Assembly: GCF_042652645.1 (NCBI RefSeq)
Contig: NZ_JBHSGU010000002.1
Coordinates: 620,001-684,000, forward strand
DNA from: Glaciecola siphonariae
GTDB taxonomy: Bacteria > Pseudomonadota > Gammaproteobacteria > Enterobacterales > Alteromonadaceae
Direction: 5' to 3'
Length of the DNA: 64,000 nt
The notes under the pieces were generated by a model. That model was not told the origin of the DNA. It searched no databases and saw only the letters and a list, made by a program, of their open reading frames with translations. This document shows, in pieces, positions 13,258 to 22,969 of the stretch; position 1 is the first letter of the stretch; each line of letters begins with the position of its first letter. A program made the translations under genes and the position numbers.

Positions 13258-15248
13258 GCAAAACGCAGATAGCAGAACTAGTCACCAAGATGACGGTTGA
13301 CAATGCGCAGTTTGAAAGACAGATGCGCAAGTCACAAACCACCACTGGTGCACTGGCTAAAACGCAAAAGCGCGCTGCAAATGAAAGTGTTTTTGGCTCA
13401 AATCGAATGTCTCAAGGGTTTCGTCAAGCTGCCAACTCTGCTGCCACTTTATCCGGTCCAATGGGCGGTATTGCTTCACGACTTGGAACGGTTGCAACTG
13501 GCTTTTCTACTGTTGGTATTGCTGCTACTGGCGTAGGTTTAGCGATAAGTGGCTTAGCAGTTATAGTAGGCTTGGCAGCGGCTAAATTTGCTGAACTTGA
13601 AAAGCGAACACTAAGAACCGAGGCTTTGTTTAAAGCAACATCGGGGTCGGCAGGGTTAACTACCAAAGAGCTATCAGGTTTAGCGACTACTGTTGCTGAA
13701 AACACATTGGCATCAGTGGCCGGCACTACGCAAGCTATAAACGTGTTGCAAACGTTTAAGTCTGTGTCTGGTGATGCGTTCACAAGAACTATTACCTTGT
13801 CGCAAGACTTAGCGGCTGTAATGGGTTCGGATATAAAAAGTTCAGCATTGCAATTAGGTAAAGCGCTTGAGGACCCAATTACAGGTCTGAATTCGCTTCG
13901 CCGCTCTGGTGTAAGTTTCTCAGCCGCTCAAAAAGAGGTTATCCGTAACCTAGTAGAAACCGGAAGAGTCGCAGAAGCGCAAAAAATTATCCTAGATACA
14001 TTAGAGAAGCAAGTGGGCGGCGCTGGAGCGGCCGAAGGTGCGGGATTATCAGGCGCGGCTGATTTGTTAGGCCAGCGTTGGGATGAAATGCTTGAAAGCT
14101 TCGCTGAAACAACATCAATAGGTCAAGCTACCACATCATCATTAAACGCTATCGCGGGAGCGTTAGAGTCGGTAACGGGCTTTATATCTGGCCCTCAATC
14201 ATTAGAAGAATACCGTGAAAAGCTTGTTGAGCTACGAGCAGAGCAAGCTAAATTTGGCAACTCAGGCAGAGGCGTAGCTGCCAGCGTAAGCCGCCAAGCA
14301 GAAATAGAAGAAATTGAACGAACCATTCAAAAGCTTGAAGAAAAGCAGCAAAAAGAAGCTTCACTAATCGAAGAAGGTAAGCGGTTAAGAAAAGAGGCCG
14401 AGGAAGAAGCTGCAGAGCAACGACTAAGGCAGGCTCAGAAGCAAGGCGCAGCCGAACTTGGTGCATTAGAAAAGAGCCTATCGAGTCAACGAGAACTTTA
14501 TCTTATCCAATGGGAAGAGCGAAACGCTCAAATAGAAGCGCTAGTACTTTCACAAGAAGAAATAGAATCGCAAGGCTATGAAAACTTACTTGAGCTGCAG
14601 CGCGGTTACTTAGCCGAAAATAATAAATTATATGCGCAAAGTGTCTTTGAGTTTGACGAGCGCAAGCGTAAAGAAGTTGAAATAGTACAAGCGGCTGAAA
14701 AGGCAAAAGCCAAAGCCGAACGCGACAAAATACAACGTGAACGTGAGATGACAGGCAATCAGTTTGTTCAGAATCTTGCCGACTTAGCCCAATATAACTC
14801 TCGCTATGCCGGAATGGCAAAAGCTGCAGCAATCGCTCAAGCCACAATCAAGACTTATGAAAGTGCCACCGGTGCGTTTAACTCACTTGCAAATATACCC
14901 ATTGTTGGCCCTGTTTTGGGCGCAGCAGCAGCGGCGGCAGCGATTGCGGCCGGACTTGCCAATGTAGCAGCGATAAAAGCCCAACCAGTAGCCGGTGCAA
15001 GAGAGCTTGGTGGCCCTGTTGCTGGCGGAAAAACTTACCTAGTCGGGGAGAAGGGCCCAGAGTTGTTTCAACCAGGCGCAGCGGGTCAGATTACCAGTAA
15101 CACCAATCTGCAACGTGCAGGCCTTGGCGGTGGCTCAAGCCAAACTATTCAAGTCAATCTCACAGCCATGGGCGGCGGAGACCAAAGATATTGGAATCAG
15201 CAGGCGCGTTACATCACTAAAGCACTAGCAAGGGAAGAGCGCCGATGA
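13254..15248 (+). CDS. Tail tape measure protein
   Basis: This encodes 664 residues. It starts MSKTQIAELVTKMTVDNAQF, a common tape measure opening, followed by a hydrophobic glycine/alanine stretch (about 70-112), the FKATSGSAGLTTKELSG segment, long coiled-coil helices (about 310-500), another hydrophobic stretch with AAAAAAAIAAG (about 555-575) and a C-terminal region with LVGEKGPELFQPGAAG. Its length sets the tail length; at 664 residues the tail should be shorter than that of lambda (gpH 853). It overlaps the next gene by four bases. Confidence 0.95.
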   Translation: MSKTQIAELVTKMTVDNAQFERQMRKSQTTTGALAKTQKRAANESVFGSNRMSQGFRQAANSAATLSGPMGGIASRLGTVATGFSTVGIAATGVGLAISGLAVIVGLAAAKFAELEKRTLRTEALFKATSGSAGLTTKELSGLATTVAENTLASVAGTTQAINVLQTFKSVSGDAFTRTITLSQDLAAVMGSDIKSSALQLGKALEDPITGLNSLRRSGVSFSAAQKEVIRNLVETGRVAEAQKIILDTLEKQVGGAGAAEGAGLSGAADLLGQRWDEMLESFAETTSIGQATTSSLNAIAGALESVTGFISGPQSLEEYREKLVELRAEQAKFGNSGRGVAASVSRQAEIEEIERTIQKLEEKQQKEASLIEEGKRLRKEAEEEAAEQRLRQAQKQGAAELGALEKSLSSQRELYLIQWEERNAQIEALVLSQEEIESQGYENLLELQRGYLAENNKLYAQSVFEFDERKRKEVEIVQAAEKAKAKAERDKIQREREMTGNQFVQNLADLAQYNSRYAGMAKAAAIAQATIKTYESATGAFNSLANIPIVGPVLGAAAAAAAIAAGLANVAAIKAQPVAGARELGGPVAGGKTYLVGEKGPELFQPGAAGQITSNTNLQRAGLGGGSSQTIQVNLTAMGGGDQRYWNQQARYITKALAREERR

Positions 15249-15865
15249 TTTTACCTGACGTTTTTACCGCTTCAACCGTATCGCTTTCAAAAACCGAATC
15301 AGTACAGCGTTCAGTAAGTCGGGGCGGAGTCATTCAGCTTGGCAGACGCACCGCGCATGAAACTGAGGTAAAAATCACAAGCCCACTAATCAAGCAAAAA
15401 GATGTAGGTGCATTAATTGCGTTTCTGGATGATGTTGGCACATCAACGCCGTTTGATGTTGAACTTCCCCTGATAAGCAAATTAAAGGGTAGCGCCACAG
15501 CAAACATGAGAACGAGAGCTGCGGCAACGGCCGGTAGCAAAACGCTCCTAATTGATGGCGCCCAAGCAAATCTTATGAATATTGTTAAGCCCAACGATAT
15601 GTTCAATGTATCGGGTCACTCCAAAGCGTATTTTGTCGGCGTTAACATGACAGGCAACCAAGTGAATGCGTTTAATTCAAATGGTACCGGTCAGTTTACG
15701 CTGCGTTCGTCACAGCCACTTATAAAAAATGTTGCAAATAACGAAACGGTAAATTTCCTTACACCCAAAATCACAGTGGTGAGAACGTCTGATGTTGACT
15801 TGGTGATATCTGTTAAGCGCTCGAATTTCGTCACCGTTTCATTTGATGCAGTGGAGTTTGTTTGA
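15245..15865 (+). CDS. Minor tail protein, distal tail/M-like
   Basis: This encodes 206 residues immediately after the tape measure. It is beta-rich with no membrane segment. The opening (LPDVFTASTVSLSKTESVQR) and closing (VVRTSDVDLVISVKRSNFVTVSFDAVEF) segments look like a distal tail ring protein. Position matches lambda gpM. I recognise the class from context more than from a motif. It overlaps the neighbours by four and one bases. Confidence 0.6.
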   Translation: MILPDVFTASTVSLSKTESVQRSVSRGGVIQLGRRTAHETEVKITSPLIKQKDVGALIAFLDDVGTSTPFDVELPLISKLKGSATANMRTRAAATAGSKTLLIDGAQANLMNIVKPNDMFNVSGHSKAYFVGVNMTGNQVNAFNSNGTGQFTLRSSQPLIKNVANNETVNFLTPKITVVRTSDVDLVISVKRSNFVTVSFDAVEFV

Positions 15866-16485
15866 TGCCTAGATTACAAAGTGCAGCAGTTCTCAAAGCT
15901 AAGCGATTGGGTAGACGTTTTGACATGATACGCATCGACTTAGCAACGCCTATCTATCTCACTGACAACAAATTTAATTACACCTACCAGAGCAATGAAT
16001 ATCTAGCTAATGGATTACTGTTAGACGTTGATGTAGGCGCAATGACGGCTGGTGTTGAGGCAAATGATTGGGAAGTGACCTTATCTGGCGTGCTTGACTC
16101 TGTTTACCCTAATGTTTTGGCGGCTGAATACAGAAACCGCTGGGTTTATCACTATTCAGCTTATTTCGATGAAGATGCAACGGGGATAAATATTGTTGGC
16201 GTGGAAGATAAAAAGCACGGCCAAATTATTTCTATTACTGATGAAGATGACGATGAGTCAGGTGAGATTGTACTAACTATAACCGGACCATTGGGAAATG
16301 TAGATCAAGCCAACCAAGTTAAAACAAACAACGTTTCACAAGAGCGCCGATGGGGTCCTGATAGATTCTTTCAGTTTGCTCACGAAACGGACTTTACCAT
16401 CCCAAACAATAAAAATTCATCTTCCTTTGTAGGTGTCCGCTTTGGCGGTACCGCCGTTTCATCTGTTCCGAGTGTATCTGAATGA
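15865..16485 (+). CDS. Minor tail protein, L-like hub component
   Basis: This encodes 206 residues from ATG 15865, which overlaps the previous TGA by one base; an adjacent TTG at 15862 is less likely. The N-terminus (KAKRLGRRFDMIRIDL, YTYQSNEYLANGLLLDVDVG) resembles phage tail hub proteins of the DUF2163 or gpL kind. An acidic loop (TDEDDDESGE) and a C-terminal GPDRFFQFAHETDFTIP follow. It lies between the M-like and tip proteins. There are no separate K or I genes as in lambda, which means a reduced tip module. Confidence 0.6.
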   Translation: MPRLQSAAVLKAKRLGRRFDMIRIDLATPIYLTDNKFNYTYQSNEYLANGLLLDVDVGAMTAGVEANDWEVTLSGVLDSVYPNVLAAEYRNRWVYHYSAYFDEDATGINIVGVEDKKHGQIISITDEDDDESGEIVLTITGPLGNVDQANQVKTNNVSQERRWGPDRFFQFAHETDFTIPNNKNSSSFVGVRFGGTAVSSVPSVSE

Positions 16486-19400
16486 GTTTTTTTAGCAGTT
16501 TATTTGGCATAGAAGAGCCAGCGCCGCCGTTACTTTCTGTCAGCGAAAAACCAAAGACAGACTCGGCCTTAGATTTTGTTGTAGGCAGTGATTACGTAAA
16601 GATTGAAGGTGTGCCAATTTTCAAGCGCCTAAATGAAGAGTTTAACGAGGTTGGCTTGGTGATGGCTTGGTGCACAGGCCCTATCCTTGGCACGGGCAAT
16701 AGTGTCGCGGGCAATCCTGGACGACCTAACCCCAATGACCCAGCGGCTGGCATATATGTTGGTGATAGGTTTGGCTATGATTCCGATTTTAGATTTAACC
16801 CCGGCTCGGCTGAGGTATCAGAGTTAGCCTTTATTACACCACAAGGCACGCCAAGCGGATTTACAAGCAACTGGACTGATTTTATAAACCGTTTCGGTTG
16901 GCAGCCTAATACAATGAAAGGCAAAGGCATCTGCCATTCTTTCGTCAAGTACACGCGTAACGTTGATGTGTTTCAGACTGACCCATCAACGAACATGTGG
17001 CTTAAGGCGCGTAAAAAGAATGTAAGAGACACCGCTGGCCGCCCGAACGGGCTGAATGACGCATGGGCAAACAACCCCTTTGCAGTAATTAAGTGGTATA
17101 TCTTCGACAGCATTGTGGGTATGAATAAGCCGCTCACAATGTTCGGCTCATCATTTCAAGAGTCCATAGACTGGCTCGAAGATAACCTTGTCACCCAAGA
17201 CGGTGAGCAACGAAAACGATTTACGGTAAACGGTACATTAAGCACCGCCGAAGAATATAAGAAGATACTAGAAGAGTTTGAAAACCACTGCTTTAGTAAA
17301 ATATCGTTTATCGAGGGCAAGTTTGAAATAAGAACAAAGGGGCGCACAACAACCCCGTTTATTGATTTTAATAGCAGTAACTTGGTTGGTACTGTTGAAG
17401 TTAAGCCTGCAAGTGCCTTTGATGCGTTTACTCAAGTTGAGGTTAGCTGGATAAATCCTGACAAGAACTTTGAGAAAGACTTTGTTATTTTCCCTGAGAC
17501 TGATTCAGTCGAGCACTTAGCCGCTTTGCAGCGCGCAAACTATATTGAAAATATAGAAGACTTTAAGCTACCACTTTGCAACAACCACTTTGAAGCGTAT
17601 GAATATGCGCGAATTAAATACTTTGAGTCAGTCGATAAGGTAGACGTTAGGTTTACTGCACATGCAGAAGCATCTCAAGTATTGCCTTATGATGTTATTT
17701 CTATCACCGACCCAAAACGAACGTGGAACGGAAAATTATTCTTAGTTGAGAAAATTGAGGAAAAGGACAGTAACGGGGTAGAGCTTTATGAGATTGAAGC
17801 CACCGCATTTAATCCGACAATATACAACTGGTCTGGTGCCGGAGTATATACGCCTATTCCTACTTATGACGGGCGCATAGCAAAAATACCCGCTCCGCAA
17901 AATCTAACGTGGAATAACGCACAGCGCGCTCTTACTTGGGATAAACCAGCAACAACATCAGAAGTGATAAAGTATCACGTTTACGTTAATGATAAGTTTG
18001 TTGGTGAAACGGTATCGACAAATTATCAACTTGATTTGCCTGACAGTTCTTATGCTGTTGCTGTTTTTCCGCTCAACCTTTTCAATCAAGGTATTTCGGC
18101 CACTTTAAACTTAACGATTGGCCCATTAGTCACGCCGGACTACACACCAATTGTTAGCCCCGGTTACATCACTATTACGCCACCCGAACTAGTATTTGGT
18201 TTTTATGAGTATCGCCATGGCGTGCTAGATGATTTTGCAGAGTCAGAGGCGGGAAGTCCTGACGGTCAATTTAGGTTATTCAATACTGCGCAAGATCAAA
18301 CATATTATTTTTGGGTTCGGTACAACACTGGTTCAAAAGCTTCACCTTGGTTAAAAAAATCAGCCGTTGGTAAAGCTAACAATGCTGAGGTTTGGCAGAT
18401 ATTCGCAGACGACGACCAAGCCACAAACCCGAGCCTAACCGATGCCAATAAACCATACATTGGTTTGGCGTTCGGCTTCTCTGTTCCGCTTACGTCACTA
18501 TCGCAAATAAGCGATTACACAATATTTAAGACGTGGATAACAAACAGCGCAAGTAGATGGTTAATTGGAACTGGCGCCCCAGCTGCAGCGTTAGGTTCTG
18601 TTGGTCAATCTTATGTAGATGATGATACCAGTGATGTTTATATCAAAACAGATACTGGCTGGGTTTTGGTCGGTAACTTCGGCACCGGTGATGGTGATAC
18701 ATTCTTATCGGGTACAACAGACCCAGTAGACTCACTCGGCCTAAATGGTGCTACCTATTTAAACCTTACTAGCAAAGAGCTATTTAAAAAGATAGGTGGC
18801 ACTTGGGTTACTCAGGGCAACTTGCGAGGGCCTCAAGGGCCGCAGGGCATCCCAGGTGCAAAAGGCGAGAACGGTGTTCAGCTTTTCACTTGGATTAAAT
18901 ATGCCGATAATGCGAATGGTGCCGGTTTAAGCAACTTTCCGGCAGGTAAGGAATACATTGGTTTTGCCTACAATAAAACAACTGCAACCGAATCAAATAA
19001 TGCGGCAGATTATCTTTTCAGCAAGATAGTTGGCGAAGAGGGTGTTCAAGGCAATACAGGTGTACAAGGTCCACCGGGGCCAAACGGCGAAAGTCTTTAT
19101 ACGTGGATAAAATACAGCGCCAACTCGGACGGTACTGGATTAACTGATCTGCCTCAATCAAATAGCATATATATTGGAATTGCTGTCAACAAAACAGTTG
19201 CGAGCGAAAGCAATAACAAGGCCGATTATGTTTGGTCTAGGTACAGGGGTGAAGCGGGTCCTCAAGGTGTAGCAGGCCCTCAAGGGCCAAGCGGAACGAC
19301 AACATACACTTGGATACGTTACGCGACCAGCTCTACTGGCGCAAATAGCAGCAACAATCCAACAGGAAAGACTCACATCGGTTTTGCTTACAACAAGACA

Positions 19401-20159
19401 AGCCCAATCGAATCAACCGACCCATCGCAATACACATGGTCTTTAATGCAAGGCCCAACTGGTAGCACTGGCCCTCAAGGGCCGCAGGGTCCACAAGGCA
19501 ATACTGGTGTACAAGGGCCTGATGGACCTGACGGCCGCCCGAGCTACACATGGATTAAATATTCGGCTAATGCAGACGGAACAGGTTTAACTGACAGCCC
19601 CCAAGCTAACACTAAATACATTGGCATATCACCTAATCAAACGCTAGCAGCAGAGAGTAACAATAAAGCCGATTACACATGGTCCTTATTCGTGGGTGAG
19701 GACGGTGCGCAAGGGCCTCAAGGACCAATTGGCCCTCCCGGCGCACCCGGTGCAGATTCACCTACACAGAATGACGATGATGATAGCGGAAGCGGGTCGG
19801 GCAATTCAAACAACCAATGGAATGTTATTGCGGCAGTAAATGTTCCGAGCGGGTTGGGTAACTTTACTGTTTCAGTTAGTGCTAGCGCCAGTTCTTATGC
19901 GCAAACAGGCGGAGCAGAGCCGTTAGACCGCCCAACCACTACAACCTTACAGGCCATTCGCACTACGGGCGGTGACTCGCTTATAGCAAGTAATTCGCAA
20001 GCTGTGGATTCTGGACTTTTCTCAGGTGTTTCACTAAGCGGAAGTTGGACTGTTGGTAGTGGTACTTATTTAATTAGAGCAAAATTTCAATGGACTGCTG
20101 GTGATGTTTCCACACGCGGTATCACTTACTCGGGCTCAATTAGGTCAAGGAGGCAGTAA
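16482..20159 (+). CDS. Tail tip/host-specificity protein J-like with collagen-like repeats
   Basis: This encodes 1225 residues. The N-terminal two thirds follow the J/hub plan: baseplate-like folds with VGSDYVKIEGVPIFKRLNEE, GFTSNWTDFINRFGWQPNT and SIVGMNKPLTMFG. A fibronectin-III-like domain follows at about 465-545. From about residue 783 the protein alternates Gly-X-Y collagen-like segments with four copies of a domain of about 50 residues (TWIKYxxNxxGxGL...YIGxxxNKTxxxESN...DYxWS). The C-terminal 130 residues are a beta-rich receptor-binding candidate. Host range should reside here. Confidence 0.9.
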   Translation: MSFFSSLFGIEEPAPPLLSVSEKPKTDSALDFVVGSDYVKIEGVPIFKRLNEEFNEVGLVMAWCTGPILGTGNSVAGNPGRPNPNDPAAGIYVGDRFGYDSDFRFNPGSAEVSELAFITPQGTPSGFTSNWTDFINRFGWQPNTMKGKGICHSFVKYTRNVDVFQTDPSTNMWLKARKKNVRDTAGRPNGLNDAWANNPFAVIKWYIFDSIVGMNKPLTMFGSSFQESIDWLEDNLVTQDGEQRKRFTVNGTLSTAEEYKKILEEFENHCFSKISFIEGKFEIRTKGRTTTPFIDFNSSNLVGTVEVKPASAFDAFTQVEVSWINPDKNFEKDFVIFPETDSVEHLAALQRANYIENIEDFKLPLCNNHFEAYEYARIKYFESVDKVDVRFTAHAEASQVLPYDVISITDPKRTWNGKLFLVEKIEEKDSNGVELYEIEATAFNPTIYNWSGAGVYTPIPTYDGRIAKIPAPQNLTWNNAQRALTWDKPATTSEVIKYHVYVNDKFVGETVSTNYQLDLPDSSYAVAVFPLNLFNQGISATLNLTIGPLVTPDYTPIVSPGYITITPPELVFGFYEYRHGVLDDFAESEAGSPDGQFRLFNTAQDQTYYFWVRYNTGSKASPWLKKSAVGKANNAEVWQIFADDDQATNPSLTDANKPYIGLAFGFSVPLTSLSQISDYTIFKTWITNSASRWLIGTGAPAAALGSVGQSYVDDDTSDVYIKTDTGWVLVGNFGTGDGDTFLSGTTDPVDSLGLNGATYLNLTSKELFKKIGGTWVTQGNLRGPQGPQGIPGAKGENGVQLFTWIKYADNANGAGLSNFPAGKEYIGFAYNKTTATESNNAADYLFSKIVGEEGVQGNTGVQGPPGPNGESLYTWIKYSANSDGTGLTDLPQSNSIYIGIAVNKTVASESNNKADYVWSRYRGEAGPQGVAGPQGPSGTTTYTWIRYATSSTGANSSNNPTGKTHIGFAYNKTSPIESTDPSQYTWSLMQGPTGSTGPQGPQGPQGNTGVQGPDGPDGRPSYTWIKYSANADGTGLTDSPQANTKYIGISPNQTLAAESNNKADYTWSLFVGEDGAQGPQGPIGPPGAPGADSPTQNDDDDSGSGSGNSNNQWNVIAAVNVPSGLGNFTVSVSASASSYAQTGGAEPLDRPTTTTLQAIRTTGGDSLIASNSQAVDSGLFSGVSLSGSWTVGSGTYLIRAKFQWTAGDVSTRGITYSGSIRSRRQ
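18830..19770 (+). repeat. Collagen-like Gly-X-Y segments alternating with a four-fold repeated domain
   Basis: Five Gly-X-Y stretches (for example GPQGPQGIPGAKGENG and GPTGSTGPQGPQGPQGNTG) separate four domain copies that begin near 18884, 19097, 19303 and 19546. The DNA of the Gly-X-Y parts shares GGCCCTCAAGGGCC-type blocks, which should promote recombination and length variation. Confidence 0.85.
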
Positions 20160-20836
20160 TGAAATTTACAGTAACAGACGACCTTACAAACAAAATAGTA
20201 GGGCACATTCGACTTTCTGCTTGGCAGCTTAGAGCAGCGGAGGACGAACCCGCTTTTATTAGTGCGTTTATTGAAAGTGAAACAACGCTAAGTCAAACCG
20301 CGCATAAAGGGTATTACCCAAATAACCAGTATAGCTTTGATGGTGTTGACTTCAATGAGATTGAACATACTAGACCAACACTTTCGAAAGAGCCTAGAGA
20401 CTTGCTCGTTACGCTAGTAAAGCAACTTCTTGATGCTGGTTATTCCTTGCCTTTGCATGTTGATTTTATCCGCAACAAAAAACAAGCCCGTGACCTAATC
20501 GACCAAGCCGCCGGACGCGCACGCATGAGATTTGTTTCTCAAGGCCTGTTAATCGACCAAGAGTATTTAATCGCTGAACAAGAAGCAAAGGAATGGATTG
20601 CGGCAGGCTCTGATGTGAACAACGTGCCAGAAACCTTAGATTCTTGGGTAGCAGCAAGCGGTATGACTGAAACAGCGGCGGCTAGCAATATCACAAGTAC
20701 TTCAGCGCAATTCAGAGGGGCGATTAAGTCAATCAGACGCATTAGGCTGACAGGCAAAAAAGCAGTAACCGATGCAAGCTTAGAGACGTTTAAAGCGATT
20801 GCGCAAACTTATATAAATCAATTGGACGCACTATGA
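20159..20836 (+). CDS. Tail-associated protein following J, possible DUF4376/fibre assembly
   Basis: This encodes 225 residues. No signal peptide or TM. The C-terminal region (IKSIRRIRLTGKKAVTDASL) is basic and helical, preceded by an Ala-rich stretch (ASGMTETAAASNITSTSAQF). The overall look suggests a small tail or fibre-assembly protein, possibly with a DUF4376-like end, but I cannot confirm a family. It overlaps both neighbours (1 and 4 bases), so it belongs to the tip/fibre operon. Confidence 0.4.
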   Translation: MKFTVTDDLTNKIVGHIRLSAWQLRAAEDEPAFISAFIESETTLSQTAHKGYYPNNQYSFDGVDFNEIEHTRPTLSKEPRDLLVTLVKQLLDAGYSLPLHVDFIRNKKQARDLIDQAAGRARMRFVSQGLLIDQEYLIAEQEAKEWIAAGSDVNNVPETLDSWVAASGMTETAAASNITSTSAQFRGAIKSIRRIRLTGKKAVTDASLETFKAIAQTYINQLDAL

Positions 20837-22920
20837 ACAACCCTAAAATTGACATTTCAGCTATGCCCGACAGATTACCGGATATGAAAGCCGGTGAGCT
20901 GGTAGTATTAGACCCACGCGAGATTATTAAAACCGAAGATGGTTTGCAGTCGGCACGATGGTTTTTAAACCCTCAACTGCCGAGTAATTCTGTCAAGGTT
21001 GAAATGGAAAGAATTAACGGTCGCGGCTTGTGGACGGTCTGGGCATTTACCGCGCCAGCCCTGCTTGAAGATAAGGAATTGGTGTTTGACTTTGAAGCGC
21101 AATCAAAACCCGACGAGAATAAGAAAAAGCATATCGCTAAAAAACAAATCCGCGTTCTTATTAAGGCGGGGGAAAACTCGGTTGTCGCAAAAACTAATAA
21201 CTTTCAAAACGTCAAAGAGGGTCAGAGCCTAACGCTAACGGCGAACGGTTCATCTAGCCCGAACGGCAAACTTGTATCGTATCACTGGCAACAAACCGAA
21301 GGGCCGCAAATACCGAACTTCGATGCGTATGGCAAAGAGTTAAATGTTACCGTGCCAAGCTTTGATGATGTGAAGATATACACGCAAGACCGAGCGTATG
21401 GCGTACCTATCTCAACACCTACCGATGTGCATATTCCGCATGGCCTGCAAAACCTTTTCGATATTGAATACCTAGGCGCGTTCACGGCAAACGACGCTGA
21501 AGGTGATGCGACGGTTGATTTTGGTAGTCAACGCATTGGGCTATCTCAAGATGGTGAAAGCCTTTTTATTACTGGCGCAAAAGAAAGTATTGCTGAATTA
21601 AAAATACCAGAAGCGTTCGGTTTTGAAGCTGATATTGCAGATGTGCCGAAAGCCGAAGTCATACAAGAGTTTGAGTCATTCCGTAAACGTAGCTCTATCG
21701 AAGGGAATAATCGTGTCCGCATTGTTAACTCAATGCTTGAGTACAACTCATCACTCATTGTTAGTAGTGAGATTGCGTACGACACGCAGAATAGTCGCTA
21801 CAACTTAGAGCGCGTCATTGATTCAAGTAACTTGGGCCAAGGGTATGCCGACTTTATTAAGCTAGAGGGTAGAACTTACCCAAGCGGTTGGATGTGTGAA
21901 ATTGCAGACGATATGAAAGATGAACTAGGCGCAACGCATTTAAGCGGTAATGCTTCAAATAGCTCTATCGATAACCGTCATTCAATTGGCCCAAGTCTGC
22001 TTACATGGAATGCTGACGATGTGTTGCGCGCTCCGGTCGATACCGATGTGCCAAGTACTCCACTCATGATATTTACCATACGAAACCAGATGGATGCTGG
22101 CGCGAACGACAAAGAGCCGATACCTGCAAATCCGGTTTGGAGTCTAATGTCACGCGCTCACTTTGGTTTTATCGTACCCAATACTCGCAAGTATGTGTGC
22201 TTTGGCGCTCATGCTGGTTTGCAAGGCGGTAATGGTTATAAGATTTATCAAGAGGTCGGCGGCACTCAAGACTCTGGCGGTAGAACCTATCTCAAAGAAG
22301 ATACCTATCCGTATTTTTGGGTATTTGATATGGATGAAATATTAAACGCTGAAAATGTGCATGATGTTCGCCCCGAGACTTACGGCAAATGGCGCGTGCC
22401 TTATTGGGAAGGTGAGGATACGTTCTTTGTGGGCGGCGCATGGGATAAGAATACCAACACGCTTTATTTGTCACTGAAAGACGGCGGTATTACGCGTAAG
22501 AATCAGCGCAGACCAGCAATATTAGCATTCAACTTTGAGCCTAAAAAACCCAACAGCCAAAAAGCAGTTGTGCCGCGTCGCTTGACGTTTGAATGCACGG
22601 TCACTGACGAAATGGGGTACAAGGCTAAAACGCAGTCTAGCGTGTATCTTGAAGGGCAAGCTAAGTTTGACTTGCCAACAATGGCTCCGCTTCCCGCAAT
22701 TCCAGTATGGGGTGATGATGCGGTCGAACCGCTACCAACGCCCGAGCCAGTTGAGCCACCAACACCGCCTGCGCCTATTGAGCCAATCGACCCGCCAACT
22801 GAACCAATCGAACCGCCAGTAATCGAGCCAACGCCGCCAAAAGAGCCGGTAACGCCAGATCTGCCAGAAACTATCAATATAAACATCATCGGCACTATCA
22901 CAGTGCGATTTGAAGAATAA
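20833..22920 (+). CDS. Large tail protein with PKD/Ig-like domain and proline-rich C-terminal stalk
   Basis: This encodes 695 residues. Residues about 115-190 include a PKD/Ig-like domain (VKEGQSLTLTANGSSSPNGK, LVSYHWQQTEGPQIP). The middle has beta-propeller-like repeats with FDYLGAF-type strands and an HSIGPSLLTWNADDV segment. The end (about 635-680) is a Pro-Glu-rich linker of PEP, PIEP and PPT units followed by a short beta strand (INIIGTITVRF). It is probably an extended tail or side-fibre protein in which the Pro-rich part spaces the head domain from the virion. Confidence 0.55.
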   Translation: MNNPKIDISAMPDRLPDMKAGELVVLDPREIIKTEDGLQSARWFLNPQLPSNSVKVEMERINGRGLWTVWAFTAPALLEDKELVFDFEAQSKPDENKKKHIAKKQIRVLIKAGENSVVAKTNNFQNVKEGQSLTLTANGSSSPNGKLVSYHWQQTEGPQIPNFDAYGKELNVTVPSFDDVKIYTQDRAYGVPISTPTDVHIPHGLQNLFDIEYLGAFTANDAEGDATVDFGSQRIGLSQDGESLFITGAKESIAELKIPEAFGFEADIADVPKAEVIQEFESFRKRSSIEGNNRVRIVNSMLEYNSSLIVSSEIAYDTQNSRYNLERVIDSSNLGQGYADFIKLEGRTYPSGWMCEIADDMKDELGATHLSGNASNSSIDNRHSIGPSLLTWNADDVLRAPVDTDVPSTPLMIFTIRNQMDAGANDKEPIPANPVWSLMSRAHFGFIVPNTRKYVCFGAHAGLQGGNGYKIYQEVGGTQDSGGRTYLKEDTYPYFWVFDMDEILNAENVHDVRPETYGKWRVPYWEGEDTFFVGGAWDKNTNTLYLSLKDGGITRKNQRRPAILAFNFEPKKPNSQKAVVPRRLTFECTVTDEMGYKAKTQSSVYLEGQAKFDLPTMAPLPAIPVWGDDAVEPLPTPEPVEPPTPPAPIEPIDPPTEPIEPPVIEPTPPKEPVTPDLPETININIIGTITVRFEE

Positions 22921-22969
22921 ACCACGTTGCCGCTGCGCAATTTAATAAGATTAAGAAGAGGATTGAATA

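Noticed and set aside
18830..19770. CRISPR-like regular repeats
   Set aside because: The repeats are in-frame coding units of the tail tip protein and vary at synonymous and nonsynonymous positions.
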